Shown one piece after another: positions 30,839-40,603 of a stretch of DNA of 64,000 bases. Source of the stretch: Fidelibacterota bacterium (GTDB taxonomy: Bacteria > Fidelibacterota > Marinisomatia > SCGC-AAA003-L08 > D37C17). The DNA lies in contig JASMKZ010000003.1 of NCBI GenBank assembly GCA_030748955.1, forward strand, positions 1-64,000, read 5' to 3'. Made by a program: the position numbers and the translations under genes. Below the pieces are notes generated by a model. It searched no databases and had not been told where the DNA came from. It was given only the letters and a program-made list of their open reading frames with translations. Numbering within the stretch: position 1 is the stretch's first letter; each line of letters begins with the position of its first letter.

Positions 30839-32234
30839 TGAGTATGATATTAACTAATACAACAATATCAAGTACATTTAGTTGTCCATCTTCATTTACA
30901 TCACCTGCTACATCGTAGTCATTACTAAGTATCAGGTTTACTGTCATTACTATATCAATAACATTTATTATACCATCAGCATTCACATCACCTAATACGT
31001 TATCAGATTCAGAGAGTTCACATGAACCAAAATAGTAGGGCCCCAAAACCAAATCTGTGTTTGAAAAAGTGAACTGGCGGTCGCTCCATTGGCCAAATCC
31101 ACATTCTGCAGGTAAATCTGGCTCCCAACCTGGACTATCCCAATAATCATAAAATCCATTCCTGAATTTATAGGTATAGGTGCCTGGGGATATTGAAACT
31201 GTTAACGACCAAATACCATTCCCTTGATCTGACATTAATAATCCTGAAGGGCCCGCTAATTGTGAATCTCCACCTGAAACATATACTCCTGTTCCGTCTA
31301 CCTCTTCATATTGCATATCTACCAAGAAGGTAACTGTTGGGTCTATTGGTATATCAACACAATTCCCATTATCACATGTTTGGCCTTCATCACATATTAT
31401 ATCTGCGCATGAATCTTGATATTCATATACTCGCACATAATCAATCTCCATGGGACTTTCAGTGAAACCGGAAGCAATACTTGGCTCTATAGCAATATTT
31501 AATAATAAATACAGTTCGGAATCAAATGGCCATGTATCTGAATTATAATTAGCTGGATCATAGGTGTAATGAATATTTCCATCCACACTAAATATCATTT
31601 CCTGTGCAGACCAATCGATAGTGTATATATGGAATTGACTTGAAGCAGTTGATATATATTGACCTCCTAAATTGATTGTACCCCCGTAACTTGAAGGGGT
31701 ATGAATGGCACTTTGAACATAATTTTGGTTAGATCCCCAGTGTTCCATAATATCTACTTCGCCACAAGCAGGCCAGGGGGTGGTTCCATAACCCTGAGTC
31801 TCCCAATACGCTCCTGGTTCGTTAATATTCTTTCCTAACATCCAAATTGCAGGCCAGGTGCCAAAACCTTGAGGTAGTTTTGCTCTAATTTCCACTTTCC
31901 CATAAGTGAACGCATATTTCGAGTTTAGCCTTGCTGAAGTATATTCTTTTGTGTGCCCCTGATCTGTATAGGTTTCCTTCTTGGCAACAATCTTTAAGGT
32001 GCCATTACTTACATACGAGTTGACTATACGGTCCGTATAATGTTGTACTTCACCATTATACCACCCCCCACCCAATGGTAACTGTGTTTGATGGAACCAA
32101 TTTGCTGAATTAATTGCACCGTTACCGTCAAATTCATCAGACCAGACTAATTGCCAATCCTGAGCGTGTCCGAAACTAATAGCAAGAATAGAAACTAATA
32201 ATGCATAATATTTTATTAAAGTCGTTAAAAACAT
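30831..32234 (-). CDS. Secreted GH16 beta-glucanase (laminarinase-like) with CBM-like module and two dockerin-like repeats
   Basis: 467 aa; WSDEFDGNG, GEVDIMEH catalytic motif; VTFLVDMQ...GTYTYKFRNG module; GDVNADGIINVIDIV / GDVNEDGQLNVLDIV. Confidence 0.9.
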   Translation of the reverse strand: MFLTTLIKYYALLVSILAISFGHAQDWQLVWSDEFDGNGAINSANWFHQTQLPLGGGWYNGEVQHYTDRIVNSYVSNGTLKIVAKKETYTDQGHTKEYTSARLNSKYAFTYGKVEIRAKLPQGFGTWPAIWMLGKNINEPGAYWETQGYGTTPWPACGEVDIMEHWGSNQNYVQSAIHTPSSYGGTINLGGQYISTASSQFHIYTIDWSAQEMIFSVDGNIHYTYDPANYNSDTWPFDSELYLLLNIAIEPSIASGFTESPMEIDYVRVYEYQDSCADIICDEGQTCDNGNCVDIPIDPTVTFLVDMQYEEVDGTGVYVSGGDSQLAGPSGLLMSDQGNGIWSLTVSISPGTYTYKFRNGFYDYWDSPGWEPDLPAECGFGQWSDRQFTFSNTDLVLGPYYFGSCELSESDNVLGDVNADGIINVIDIVMTVNLILSNDYDVAGDVNEDGQLNVLDIVVLVNIILNS

Positions 32235-32320
32235 TCAATTCCTGATTTTAAACTTTTTGTAGTAAAAAGTACTGCTATATACATTTTTATCATATTACCC
32301 TATAAAAAGACTTTATATGT

Positions 32321-35300
32321 TTAGTTACCTAAAATAATGTTAACAAGCTGAACAATATCAAGCACATTTAAAACACCATCCTGATTCATATCTCCAAATA
32401 AAATATAATCATCATCATTTAAAATAGTACTTACAAGGGAAACCACATCCAGAACGTTCAATAAACCATCACTATTCATATCCCCTAGCAGAAATTGCTC
32501 CGATTCTTCATTAGATATGCCTGGAGTTGGGCTTTCAAAAAACTGCCATTCATCCACACCATCTGATACTCTGCCGTAAGAGACATCTTCGGTTTGTGCA
32601 TCAAATGAAAGACCATCTATTAAGTTTCCATATATATCATATAATCCGATATCTTCACCATCACTTGTTAGCTTGAAATTTGTATGAAGCGGACCATCTT
32701 CCTGATCGTTATCTGCCCAGATTAGTAAAAATCCCTCTCCTGATATTTCAATATTTGGGAATATCCACATATAAGGCTCACTCAAATTGTCTGTAAGTGA
32801 ATATCCTGATAAATTTATTGTTTGCTCTGTATTATAATAGAGTTCAATCCAATCTTCATATTGACCCATCTCATCAGCAATAATGGTTCCATTATCAGCT
32901 AATAATTCATTAATTAGTATTATGGGAGGGTTGTTATCTTCAACAAAAACGGCAGTAAAATCTATATTGCTAGATAAAGTTAAAGTAAGCGTGGGCTCAT
33001 ATACAACGCCAGGCCCAGCCCAATGTGAAAAAATATACCCGGAATTTGGAACGGCTGTTAACTCAATTGGGACATCATTAAAATAGGTTGCTTCCCAAGG
33101 GTTTTCAGGAATTTCTTGATCAGAGGTATATATTCTACCTCCACCCTCAGGAGTGGATGAAACTGTTATAGTAGAGGATTCTGATAACCCAAAATATGAA
33201 GATAAATGATTGTATACATAATCATGGCGCAAATTCCCAAATTGTGTTATGGTATTTACATTTTGATACCATTGACTTATACTACCTCCCCATCTATCAA
33301 TATGGTTTGGCATTTCATCTGAAATATTTACGACAGTATTTGCAATATGCTGATTAACATAATCTGGCTTAAAGCGTGTACTTAAATAAAAACAGAAATG
33401 ATTAATAAACTGAATTTGGAACTCCTGGTTCTCCATTAAACTTCTAAATAAAAACGTCGACCAGGGAGGGTTAGGCCACCCCGGTCCATTAGCCTCTAAA
33501 GCAAATTGGAGAGTGTTATGCCCATACCATTCAACAAGCCCAAAACTAAAATCCGTATCATATAATATCCATTTCCACTTGCTGCCGGTAATTTGAGGTC
33601 TCCAAAATTTGATATTATTTCCAGGCCAATCAGTATTTGCAATAAAAATTTGTGCTATATAGTAATCAATGAAGTTGTTTATATCCATTTGTTCTTCAAC
33701 AACCATGTAATTGTCCGGATTACTTAGCGGGTTATGCTCAATAAAACTTATCATATTCAAATAATCTTGATTATCCCCTTCAACAATTCCAGCATTGGCC
33801 TCTAGTTCATCTATCTCATCAGGGTCAACACCAGGATTATTATCAGCTAAAAACTCTTCATTTACTTTCTCTCTAATATTATGAATTCCCCAGTATTCTC
33901 CATTTATATACACTACGGCAGGCTTATATGCTTGATGATCAACCCCCGTATTATCCATTAGTCCAGTTGCCATACCATCTCTAAGCATTGAATTTGAACT
34001 CCAGTTTTCTCCACTATACCAATCATTCCCTGAGTTTCTAAGCACAATTGATTCAAACTCATGGATGTCTTTATCTGGGAATATCTGATAATTAATCTTA
34101 TTTGATCCATATTCTGAGCGAGCGAAAATGGATAGTGATTTCTGAGCCATTGCACGGCTCCAACCACCAAAAATCTTTACTCCCGCATCTTGACTAAACC
34201 CCAACGTTCCATCTGTTTCAAAAAATTCTATATGAATGGGCCGCTCCCAATCTTCCCAGAAATTTGCTCCAAAAAATGGCATATCACTACTTGCATTATC
34301 ACCTAAAACGTAAATCCCAATATCATTATCCCAAAAATTTTCAGGATTAGTTGACAAGGAAACAACTGGAAGATTTACCTCTTCATCAATTAAATATGTT
34401 TGTGTGGTTATTTTATTTTCTATGCAATCGGTGGAAACAGTAGCGGCTCTTAAAACAGCAGTTTGTTCAATCATTATTGGATTTTCATAAATGAATGAAT
34501 CTATCGTTGGCTTAGAGCCGTCTAAAGTATAATATACAGGATGATCAGTAAGACTTGTAGAAATCTGCACCTCTACAGCTGTCAAATAAAACCCTCCATC
34601 ATATGAAAAATCTGGATAATCACAAAATACATTATAACCTTCATCTCCATTTGATTCACCTGGTGTAGGCTCTGAAAAATACACCCAAGTCCCTGAGTCA
34701 CCAAATTGGCGACCATATGAAATATCAGTGGGTATTACAATTGGATCTACAATATCTTCAGTTACACTTTCAATATTTGTTAATAAGATAGATTCACCGG
34801 AGGATGAAATTTTAAAATTTGTATGCAAATTAGATGATCCAAAATTAAGAATCTCTGCCGCTCCCTGAGCATCAACTGGAGCACTACTCATACCTAATGT
34901 TAAAAAGGGAATAAGGCTCATATCAGATGAAATAGCATCATAATTGTGAACCTGCATTGTTAATATATTCTCATCCTCCTGCAGAACATCCAAAAAAGAA
35001 CCTACTTCAAATTTATCCGGCAATCCGCCACTGTAAATCTGGGCTTCATGCCATTCATTAGCACCCGTATTATAATTTGGAACAACCCCCGGTGTTCCAA
35101 TATTAGCCCGTGCTATCTCAACCCCATTTATGTATGCTACAAAGGCATCATCATAATCAACATGTAAAACTATATCAAGTAGATTATCGAGAGATTCAAT
35201 AGTAAAAGTTTTTCTCATAAATACTGACATAACTTGTGGAACCAAAGTTGCATCATCTCCATCTCCATACCCAAACCCGCTTGGACCAACCAACCAAGAT

Positions 35301-35701
35301 GAATCTACAAAATCGATTTCCTTCCAATTACTTGGAGGCTCCTGAGTTCCAATAAAATAACTCCAACTATCACCCCAATCTATGACGGTCTCCCAATGCT
35401 GAATTAAATATTGATCTTCTCCTGAAGCAAAAACAAGTAAATATTCATTTGGATTAATATTAATATTTGGGAATATCCACTTAAATGGTTCCTCAATATC
35501 ATCAGATAAACCATAGCCATCTAAATTAACAATAAAATCGTTAGTATTATATAATTCAATCCAATCAGGTGTATCACCATCTGATGTATAAATTGTATTT
35601 GAATTTGATGACATAATTTCATTAATATGGATCTGCGAAAATAAATCCGTAGAAATTATGATTAAAAATGCAAAAGCTAATATGTAGATATTCCTATTCA
35701 T
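32321..35701 (-). CDS. Secreted CotH-kinase-like protein with lamin-tail domains, chitobiase-C-like domain, and dockerin-like repeats
   Basis: 1126 aa; INEIMSSNSNTIYTSDGDTPDWIELYN, VYYTLDGSKPTIDSFIYENPI, VKIFGGWSRAMAQKSLSIFARSEYG...IVLRNSGNDW, C-terminal GDMNSDGLLNVLDVV/GDMNQDGVLNVLDIV. Confidence 0.85.
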   Translation of the reverse strand: MNRNIYILAFAFLIIISTDLFSQIHINEIMSSNSNTIYTSDGDTPDWIELYNTNDFIVNLDGYGLSDDIEEPFKWIFPNININPNEYLLVFASGEDQYLIQHWETVIDWGDSWSYFIGTQEPPSNWKEIDFVDSSWLVGPSGFGYGDGDDATLVPQVMSVFMRKTFTIESLDNLLDIVLHVDYDDAFVAYINGVEIARANIGTPGVVPNYNTGANEWHEAQIYSGGLPDKFEVGSFLDVLQEDENILTMQVHNYDAISSDMSLIPFLTLGMSSAPVDAQGAAEILNFGSSNLHTNFKISSSGESILLTNIESVTEDIVDPIVIPTDISYGRQFGDSGTWVYFSEPTPGESNGDEGYNVFCDYPDFSYDGGFYLTAVEVQISTSLTDHPVYYTLDGSKPTIDSFIYENPIMIEQTAVLRAATVSTDCIENKITTQTYLIDEEVNLPVVSLSTNPENFWDNDIGIYVLGDNASSDMPFFGANFWEDWERPIHIEFFETDGTLGFSQDAGVKIFGGWSRAMAQKSLSIFARSEYGSNKINYQIFPDKDIHEFESIVLRNSGNDWYSGENWSSNSMLRDGMATGLMDNTGVDHQAYKPAVVYINGEYWGIHNIREKVNEEFLADNNPGVDPDEIDELEANAGIVEGDNQDYLNMISFIEHNPLSNPDNYMVVEEQMDINNFIDYYIAQIFIANTDWPGNNIKFWRPQITGSKWKWILYDTDFSFGLVEWYGHNTLQFALEANGPGWPNPPWSTFLFRSLMENQEFQIQFINHFCFYLSTRFKPDYVNQHIANTVVNISDEMPNHIDRWGGSISQWYQNVNTITQFGNLRHDYVYNHLSSYFGLSESSTITVSSTPEGGGRIYTSDQEIPENPWEATYFNDVPIELTAVPNSGYIFSHWAGPGVVYEPTLTLTLSSNIDFTAVFVEDNNPPIILINELLADNGTIIADEMGQYEDWIELYYNTEQTINLSGYSLTDNLSEPYMWIFPNIEISGEGFLLIWADNDQEDGPLHTNFKLTSDGEDIGLYDIYGNLIDGLSFDAQTEDVSYGRVSDGVDEWQFFESPTPGISNEESEQFLLGDMNSDGLLNVLDVVSLVSTILNDDDYILFGDMNQDGVLNVLDIVQLVNIILGN

Positions 35702-35782
35702 TCCTCCAGCATGTACGTATTCATTGTAATTTACACTTATTTACTCTATTATTTAAAGGCACTATTCCTCTTCTTGAAATAG

Positions 35783-35798
35783 TGTGATGCGTATCACA
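35783..35798. promoter_or_regulatory. CRP/FNR-family-like site TGTGA-TGCGTA-TCACA
   Basis: Exact TGTGA-N6-TCACA, about 82 bp upstream of the CotH-like gene start. Confidence 0.5.
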
Positions 35799-35886
35799 AA
35801 AGACACCTAAATGCTTATACGGAAAAAGGCTCTGGAGTGGTTTCCATATTTACTACTCTCAAAGTATGATATTAAGTAAAGCGTAT

Positions 35887-36678
35887 TTATTGGTACACTT
35901 TAATCCAATCAATTATAAATTGAGATTTTCTAAAATCATCCTCCGGATCGCCTGGCCAAAACCCTCCTATAGCTTGATTTATAATTAAAAAATAATTGTT
36001 ATCAAATGGCCATTTATCATCAAAATAATCTTTTTTATCAATTCTATGATATATATTGTTATCAATAAACCAAACCAGTGATTGTGAATTCCACTCCAAT
36101 CCAAATGTATGAAATTCTATATCCATATTATCTATTATCATATTTCCACCTATTTGGGTGTTATTCATATGATTATACTTTTCAGAATGAATTGTACCAT
36201 AGATAATATCTTCATTATTTACATGTTCCATAATATCGATTTCACCACAATTTGGCCAGCCATCAGTGTATATAGTTTCACTGAGCAGCCAGATTGCCGG
36301 CCATAGACCTTTTTGTCTTGGTATCTTTGCCCTAATTTCAAACCTCCCATATTTCCAACGGGACTTTCCGCTTGTATTTATTCTACCTGATGTATAATTA
36401 GCTGTGCCGTAGCTTTCTTTAATTCCCTGAATCACTAAATTATTTTTTTCTATATATATATTATCTTGCTTGTCAGTGTATGCTTGCAATTCATTATTCA
36501 CCCATCCCGGGTCTCTAATTTCTATATTCCATTTATTTGTATCTAGACGACTCTCATTAAATTCCTCACTCCAAATAAGCTGATAATCACTTTTTAATAT
36601 CCCAATATGAGTTAGATTACTTTTATAAGACATACAAGAAAGTAACAATAATAAAATGGAAAGTATTAATATTTTCAT
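35887..36678 (-). CDS. GH16 beta-glucanase, probable lipoprotein
   Basis: 263 aa; LLLLLSCMSY lipobox-like; WSEEFNESRLD, GEIDIMEHVN. Confidence 0.9.
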   Translation of the reverse strand: MKILILSILLLLLSCMSYKSNLTHIGILKSDYQLIWSEEFNESRLDTNKWNIEIRDPGWVNNELQAYTDKQDNIYIEKNNLVIQGIKESYGTANYTSGRINTSGKSRWKYGRFEIRAKIPRQKGLWPAIWLLSETIYTDGWPNCGEIDIMEHVNNEDIIYGTIHSEKYNHMNNTQIGGNMIIDNMDIEFHTFGLEWNSQSLVWFIDNNIYHRIDKKDYFDDKWPFDNNYFLIINQAIGGFWPGDPEDDFRKSQFIIDWIKVYQ

Positions 36679-36735
36679 AAGTTCATTTACTATATGTCAA
36701 AGCGATTTTTCATGGCATTATACTGACAGACCTGT

Positions 36736-38145
36736 TTATTCCACTTTATGAATCTTTAGCATATTGGTAGTTCCACTCACGCCGGCAGATACACCAGCTG
36801 TAATAATAAATAAATCTCCTTTATCTACAAACTCTAGATCACTAAGTAAACTGCCCGTATTTTGAATCATTTCTTCAGTAGTGGAATAGGGCTCTACCAA
36901 GACGGGAGTAACTCCCCAGATCAAAGACAGCTGAGAACATACTTTTTCATTTGTGCATAAGGCAAATATTCTGGCTTTAGGCCTATACCGGGCCATTTTC
37001 ATTGCAGTTAAACCCGATTCTGTCATGATAACAATATTATTAATCGACAAGTCATTGGATAAAATCATTGCAGCATGACAAATAGAGCCACGAAAATCTT
37101 GTATACGCCAACGTTCCTGATATATATAACGATTAAAATTTCGAGTATCTAAATCTTTATCTATTGAGCATGCAACTTCATCCATCATTTTTACAGATTC
37201 CACTGCATATTCACCCACTGTGGTTTCACCAGAGAGCATCATTGCATCCGCCCCATCATATATTGCATTGGCAATATCATTCACTTCCGCTCTAGTTGGA
37301 TTTGGGCTATGAATCATTGTATCTAACATTTGTGTTGCAATGATAACCGGTTTTCTTTTCTGCAGACATTCATTTACAATTTTTTTCTGCAGTATAGGTA
37401 GTTCTTTAAGAGGCATCTCAACTCCTAAATCCCCCCGGGCAACCAAAATACCATCAAAAGAATCAATAATTACACCTAAATTATCAATGGCTTCCGGTTT
37501 TTCAATTTTGGCAATTACCGGGATTGATGCCCCCACTCTTTCTAATTCTTTATTTATTGTACCATAATCATTAGCTGATCGAACAAATGACATTGCCAGC
37601 CAATCTGCACCGAGTTCAACCGCCAACTTTAAATCTCTCTTATCTTTCTCAGTCAGTGAGGGCAAATCTAACTTGACACCGGGAAAGTTCACTCCTTTTC
37701 CAGATGAAATCTCTCCTGAATTATGCGCTGAGAGTTTTAAGGTATTATCTTCAACTTCTGCAATATCAAAGGATAAACTTCCATCATTTACCTTCACTGC
37801 TCCACCGGAAGAATGTGAAGTAAAAGACAAATCTATATTTAAAGGAATATCACAATTAGTACCGCCCAAAGTATAATGGTTCCCCTTCTTAATTGTAATA
37901 CTACCATTTTTCAGTTTTCCAACTCTAATCTTAGGTCCACATAAATCAAATAAGATGGCAACAGTCCTACTATATTTCACTGCCTGATCTCTAATAAAAT
38001 GAATATGCTTATCTAAACCAATCTTTTCATTGTAGTGGGACATATTAATCCGGGCAACATCCATTCCATTATCCATCAGCCCTGAAATAGTTTCCTGATT
38101 AAATGAAGAAGGGCCAAGTGTGGCTATAATTTTTGTTTTTCTCAT
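36736..38145 (-). CDS. pyk: Pyruvate kinase
   Basis: 469 aa; KIIATLGPSSFNQETI, VARGDLGVEMPLKELPILQK, ATQMLDTMIHSPNPTRAEVNDIANAIYDGADAMMLSGETTVGEY. Confidence 0.97.
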   Translation of the reverse strand: MRKTKIIATLGPSSFNQETISGLMDNGMDVARINMSHYNEKIGLDKHIHFIRDQAVKYSRTVAILFDLCGPKIRVGKLKNGSITIKKGNHYTLGGTNCDIPLNIDLSFTSHSSGGAVKVNDGSLSFDIAEVEDNTLKLSAHNSGEISSGKGVNFPGVKLDLPSLTEKDKRDLKLAVELGADWLAMSFVRSANDYGTINKELERVGASIPVIAKIEKPEAIDNLGVIIDSFDGILVARGDLGVEMPLKELPILQKKIVNECLQKRKPVIIATQMLDTMIHSPNPTRAEVNDIANAIYDGADAMMLSGETTVGEYAVESVKMMDEVACSIDKDLDTRNFNRYIYQERWRIQDFRGSICHAAMILSNDLSINNIVIMTESGLTAMKMARYRPKARIFALCTNEKVCSQLSLIWGVTPVLVEPYSTTEEMIQNTGSLLSDLEFVDKGDLFIITAGVSAGVSGTTNMLKIHKVE

Positions 38146-38225
38146 TTTTTTCGCTTGACTCCTAATTAATAATTATTATTGATTCCTTATCTGACAATTA
38201 AATGGTTAGTTTATTAATGCTCACT

Positions 38226-39119
38226 TCAATTTTTCTGTTTAATGAACATCGCTGCACCCAGATGTGTAGAATTTAACTGATCTTTACTTGCCTTAATTTT
38301 AATGGAATGGTAGATAAATGATGGGCTGTACTCAGAGAGGACAGCCTCCATTGAACCTTTAAAATACGGAAATGCTCTCGATATCCCCCCACCCAAGGTA
38401 ACAACAGCCGGATCTAGGAGGTTAACCAGATGGCTAATGACTAATCCCAGTTTATGCCCAAACTCTTGCCAGATATTTTGGGCTTTTACATTACCATCTT
38501 CAGCCATTTGAAATAGTTCTTTAGGAGATTTTACCTCTGAAAATTCTATTATTGATAATTTTTCGATGCCCTCTATGGAAATCTCATCTTCCCAGACGCC
38601 CCATTTTACTGGAGAAATACCATATTCAGCTCCCATGCCATGAGAACCGGTAAATACTCTCCCTTCTATGACAACTCCAACTCCTAGTCCCGAACCCAGG
38701 GTCAAGCCAGTAATTACACTTTCTTTGCGGTAATGTCTATACCACTCCCCCCATACAAAGAGATTCGCATCATTTTCTATTTTCACAGGAATACCCAGTT
38801 CAGATTCCATTAACCCCGCCAAATTTGTATTTTGCAGCATGGTTAAATTAGGGGTATCAAGAATCAGTCCTTTCCGGCTGTCCAATGGCCCCGGTGCAGA
38901 TATGCCTAGGCCAACAATCTCATCCATACTGATATTATGTTCACTGTATAGCCTTTTAAGTTGATTGGTAAATCCAGAAATGAGGTCTGGCTTACTACCA
39001 TATTCCTTTATATAAGACTCCATTGACATACCAACTTGATTGAAATCTAAATCAAACAAGGCAGAAGTAAAGGTGGTTCCGCCAATATCCATAGTGATAA
39101 TATATTTTTTCTTATTCAT
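38226..39119 (-). CDS. ROK family sugar kinase (putative glucokinase)
   Basis: 297 aa; ITMDIGGTTFTSALFD, LGISAPGPLDSRKGLILDTPNL, ENDANLFVWGEWYR, VVTLGGGIS. Confidence 0.85.
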   Translation of the reverse strand: MNKKKYIITMDIGGTTFTSALFDLDFNQVGMSMESYIKEYGSKPDLISGFTNQLKRLYSEHNISMDEIVGLGISAPGPLDSRKGLILDTPNLTMLQNTNLAGLMESELGIPVKIENDANLFVWGEWYRHYRKESVITGLTLGSGLGVGVVIEGRVFTGSHGMGAEYGISPVKWGVWEDEISIEGIEKLSIIEFSEVKSPKELFQMAEDGNVKAQNIWQEFGHKLGLVISHLVNLLDPAVVTLGGGISRAFPYFKGSMEAVLSEYSPSFIYHSIKIKASKDQLNSTHLGAAMFIKQKN

Positions 39120-39142
39120 AGTAAGAAAAATCGTAAGAATTA

Positions 39143-40585
39143 TTATCTGCTTTTTCCATAGTCGATAGTATGATTATCAGTTAATATTGGAAATTGTGGT
39201 ATCGGGCTCTGATATGCTGCATTTTGATTTGATACGTGCATAGGTATTGAAGTTAAATTAATCGAATTGAATAATTCAAGATTAATCTGGATGTTATCAC
39301 TGTATTTATTAAATAGTTCCTTTATAATTGGATTTAAATATTCAATATCGCTGGTATTGGAAGATTTCGATTGTAATAATTTAGCACGTACACTAGTGGC
39401 AATAAAATGCTCTTTCCACATATCGACATATTGATTAATATATGGGTCATCATCATAGTTGAGCTCTAATGCTTCTTGTGTTAAGTAATAATTTCTAACC
39501 AGATCTGCAATTGCATTTTTAACTGCATCAGGAAATTCCGCTTTTGAGATTTTCTTTTTTCTAAAAACAAGAGGATGACTGTTTATTAAATTCTGCAAGT
39601 CAGACATTGTCCAATCTTTTCCATCTAGGTTAAATATTATTTCATTTTCATCGATATTCACGGAAGTGTATCCCCCACTTAGCACCAGATTATTTTCAGG
39701 CCAGATGGCTTTTTTGAATAATTCATTTTTTGAATTTTCAAATTGGAGCATCTCATAGTAGAGATTATTAATCAGCTTTGTAAATGAATTCTGACTAAAT
39801 TTTAATGTTTTATTATTCATAACTGCATGTATATAATCTGCATACTGCTCAATATTTCTCAGCTGGGTAAGGTGTTCCTTAACCTTTCTTAGGTATTCTC
39901 GCTGACTGCCCTCGGAGAGTCTTCTTTCTGACCGCCAACCTTCAACACGCATGATGATAGATGTACCATCTTTAATATTCAGAGGGCCAATAATCTCATG
40001 TTTATCTAATCTATTTGAAAAGATTGCCCGGTGTAAACGATAATTATGCTCCGAAAAGAATGAAACATTTCGGCGGACTATTTCTCCGGCATCAAACATA
40101 CTATTTATTATTTCTGCTGAATGGTTAAGATTCAGCAGTGTATCAGACACAACATCATTGGGCAATGTAATAAACGAGAGGTGGTATGTACGTTCAGCTG
40201 TTTTCAGGTAATTGTTTAATTCCTCACTACTTAGTGCATTAGACTGACTCTTAGCAAAGAAGAGCTTTTCCCGCATACTCTGTGTCTTCAGGCCATTAAG
40301 AAAATTGGAGATTGTATGTAGATTGAATAATGGCTCACCTTCAATAGCCAATAGCTTTTCAGCAATAAGAGAGTTTAGAACAATCTGTTTATGCACATTA
40401 TTTCCCTTACTGCAATAATCGGGTCTTAATACATATTCGGCTCTTTGTATAAATTCATTTTTTAATATTATATGATTATCTATTTGGGCAAGAACAGAAT
40501 TTTTAAAAGTAAATGGCTCACTTTTATTTGAAGTACAGCTATGAATAACTATTATAATGATGAGAAGGAGTGACTTATACATCAT
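39143..40585 (-). CDS. SurA/PpiC-like periplasmic lipoprotein (tentative)
   Basis: 480 aa; lipobox-like IVIHSC; VLAQIDNHIILKNEFIQRAEYVLRP is a SurA-type N-terminus; no clear parvulin motif seen. Confidence 0.45.
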   Translation of the reverse strand: MMYKSLLLIIIIVIHSCTSNKSEPFTFKNSVLAQIDNHIILKNEFIQRAEYVLRPDYCSKGNNVHKQIVLNSLIAEKLLAIEGEPLFNLHTISNFLNGLKTQSMREKLFFAKSQSNALSSEELNNYLKTAERTYHLSFITLPNDVVSDTLLNLNHSAEIINSMFDAGEIVRRNVSFFSEHNYRLHRAIFSNRLDKHEIIGPLNIKDGTSIIMRVEGWRSERRLSEGSQREYLRKVKEHLTQLRNIEQYADYIHAVMNNKTLKFSQNSFTKLINNLYYEMLQFENSKNELFKKAIWPENNLVLSGGYTSVNIDENEIIFNLDGKDWTMSDLQNLINSHPLVFRKKKISKAEFPDAVKNAIADLVRNYYLTQEALELNYDDDPYINQYVDMWKEHFIATSVRAKLLQSKSSNTSDIEYLNPIIKELFNKYSDNIQINLELFNSINLTSIPMHVSNQNAAYQSPIPQFPILTDNHTIDYGKSR

Positions 40586-40603
40586 CCAGGGAATTGATTC
40601 TTA

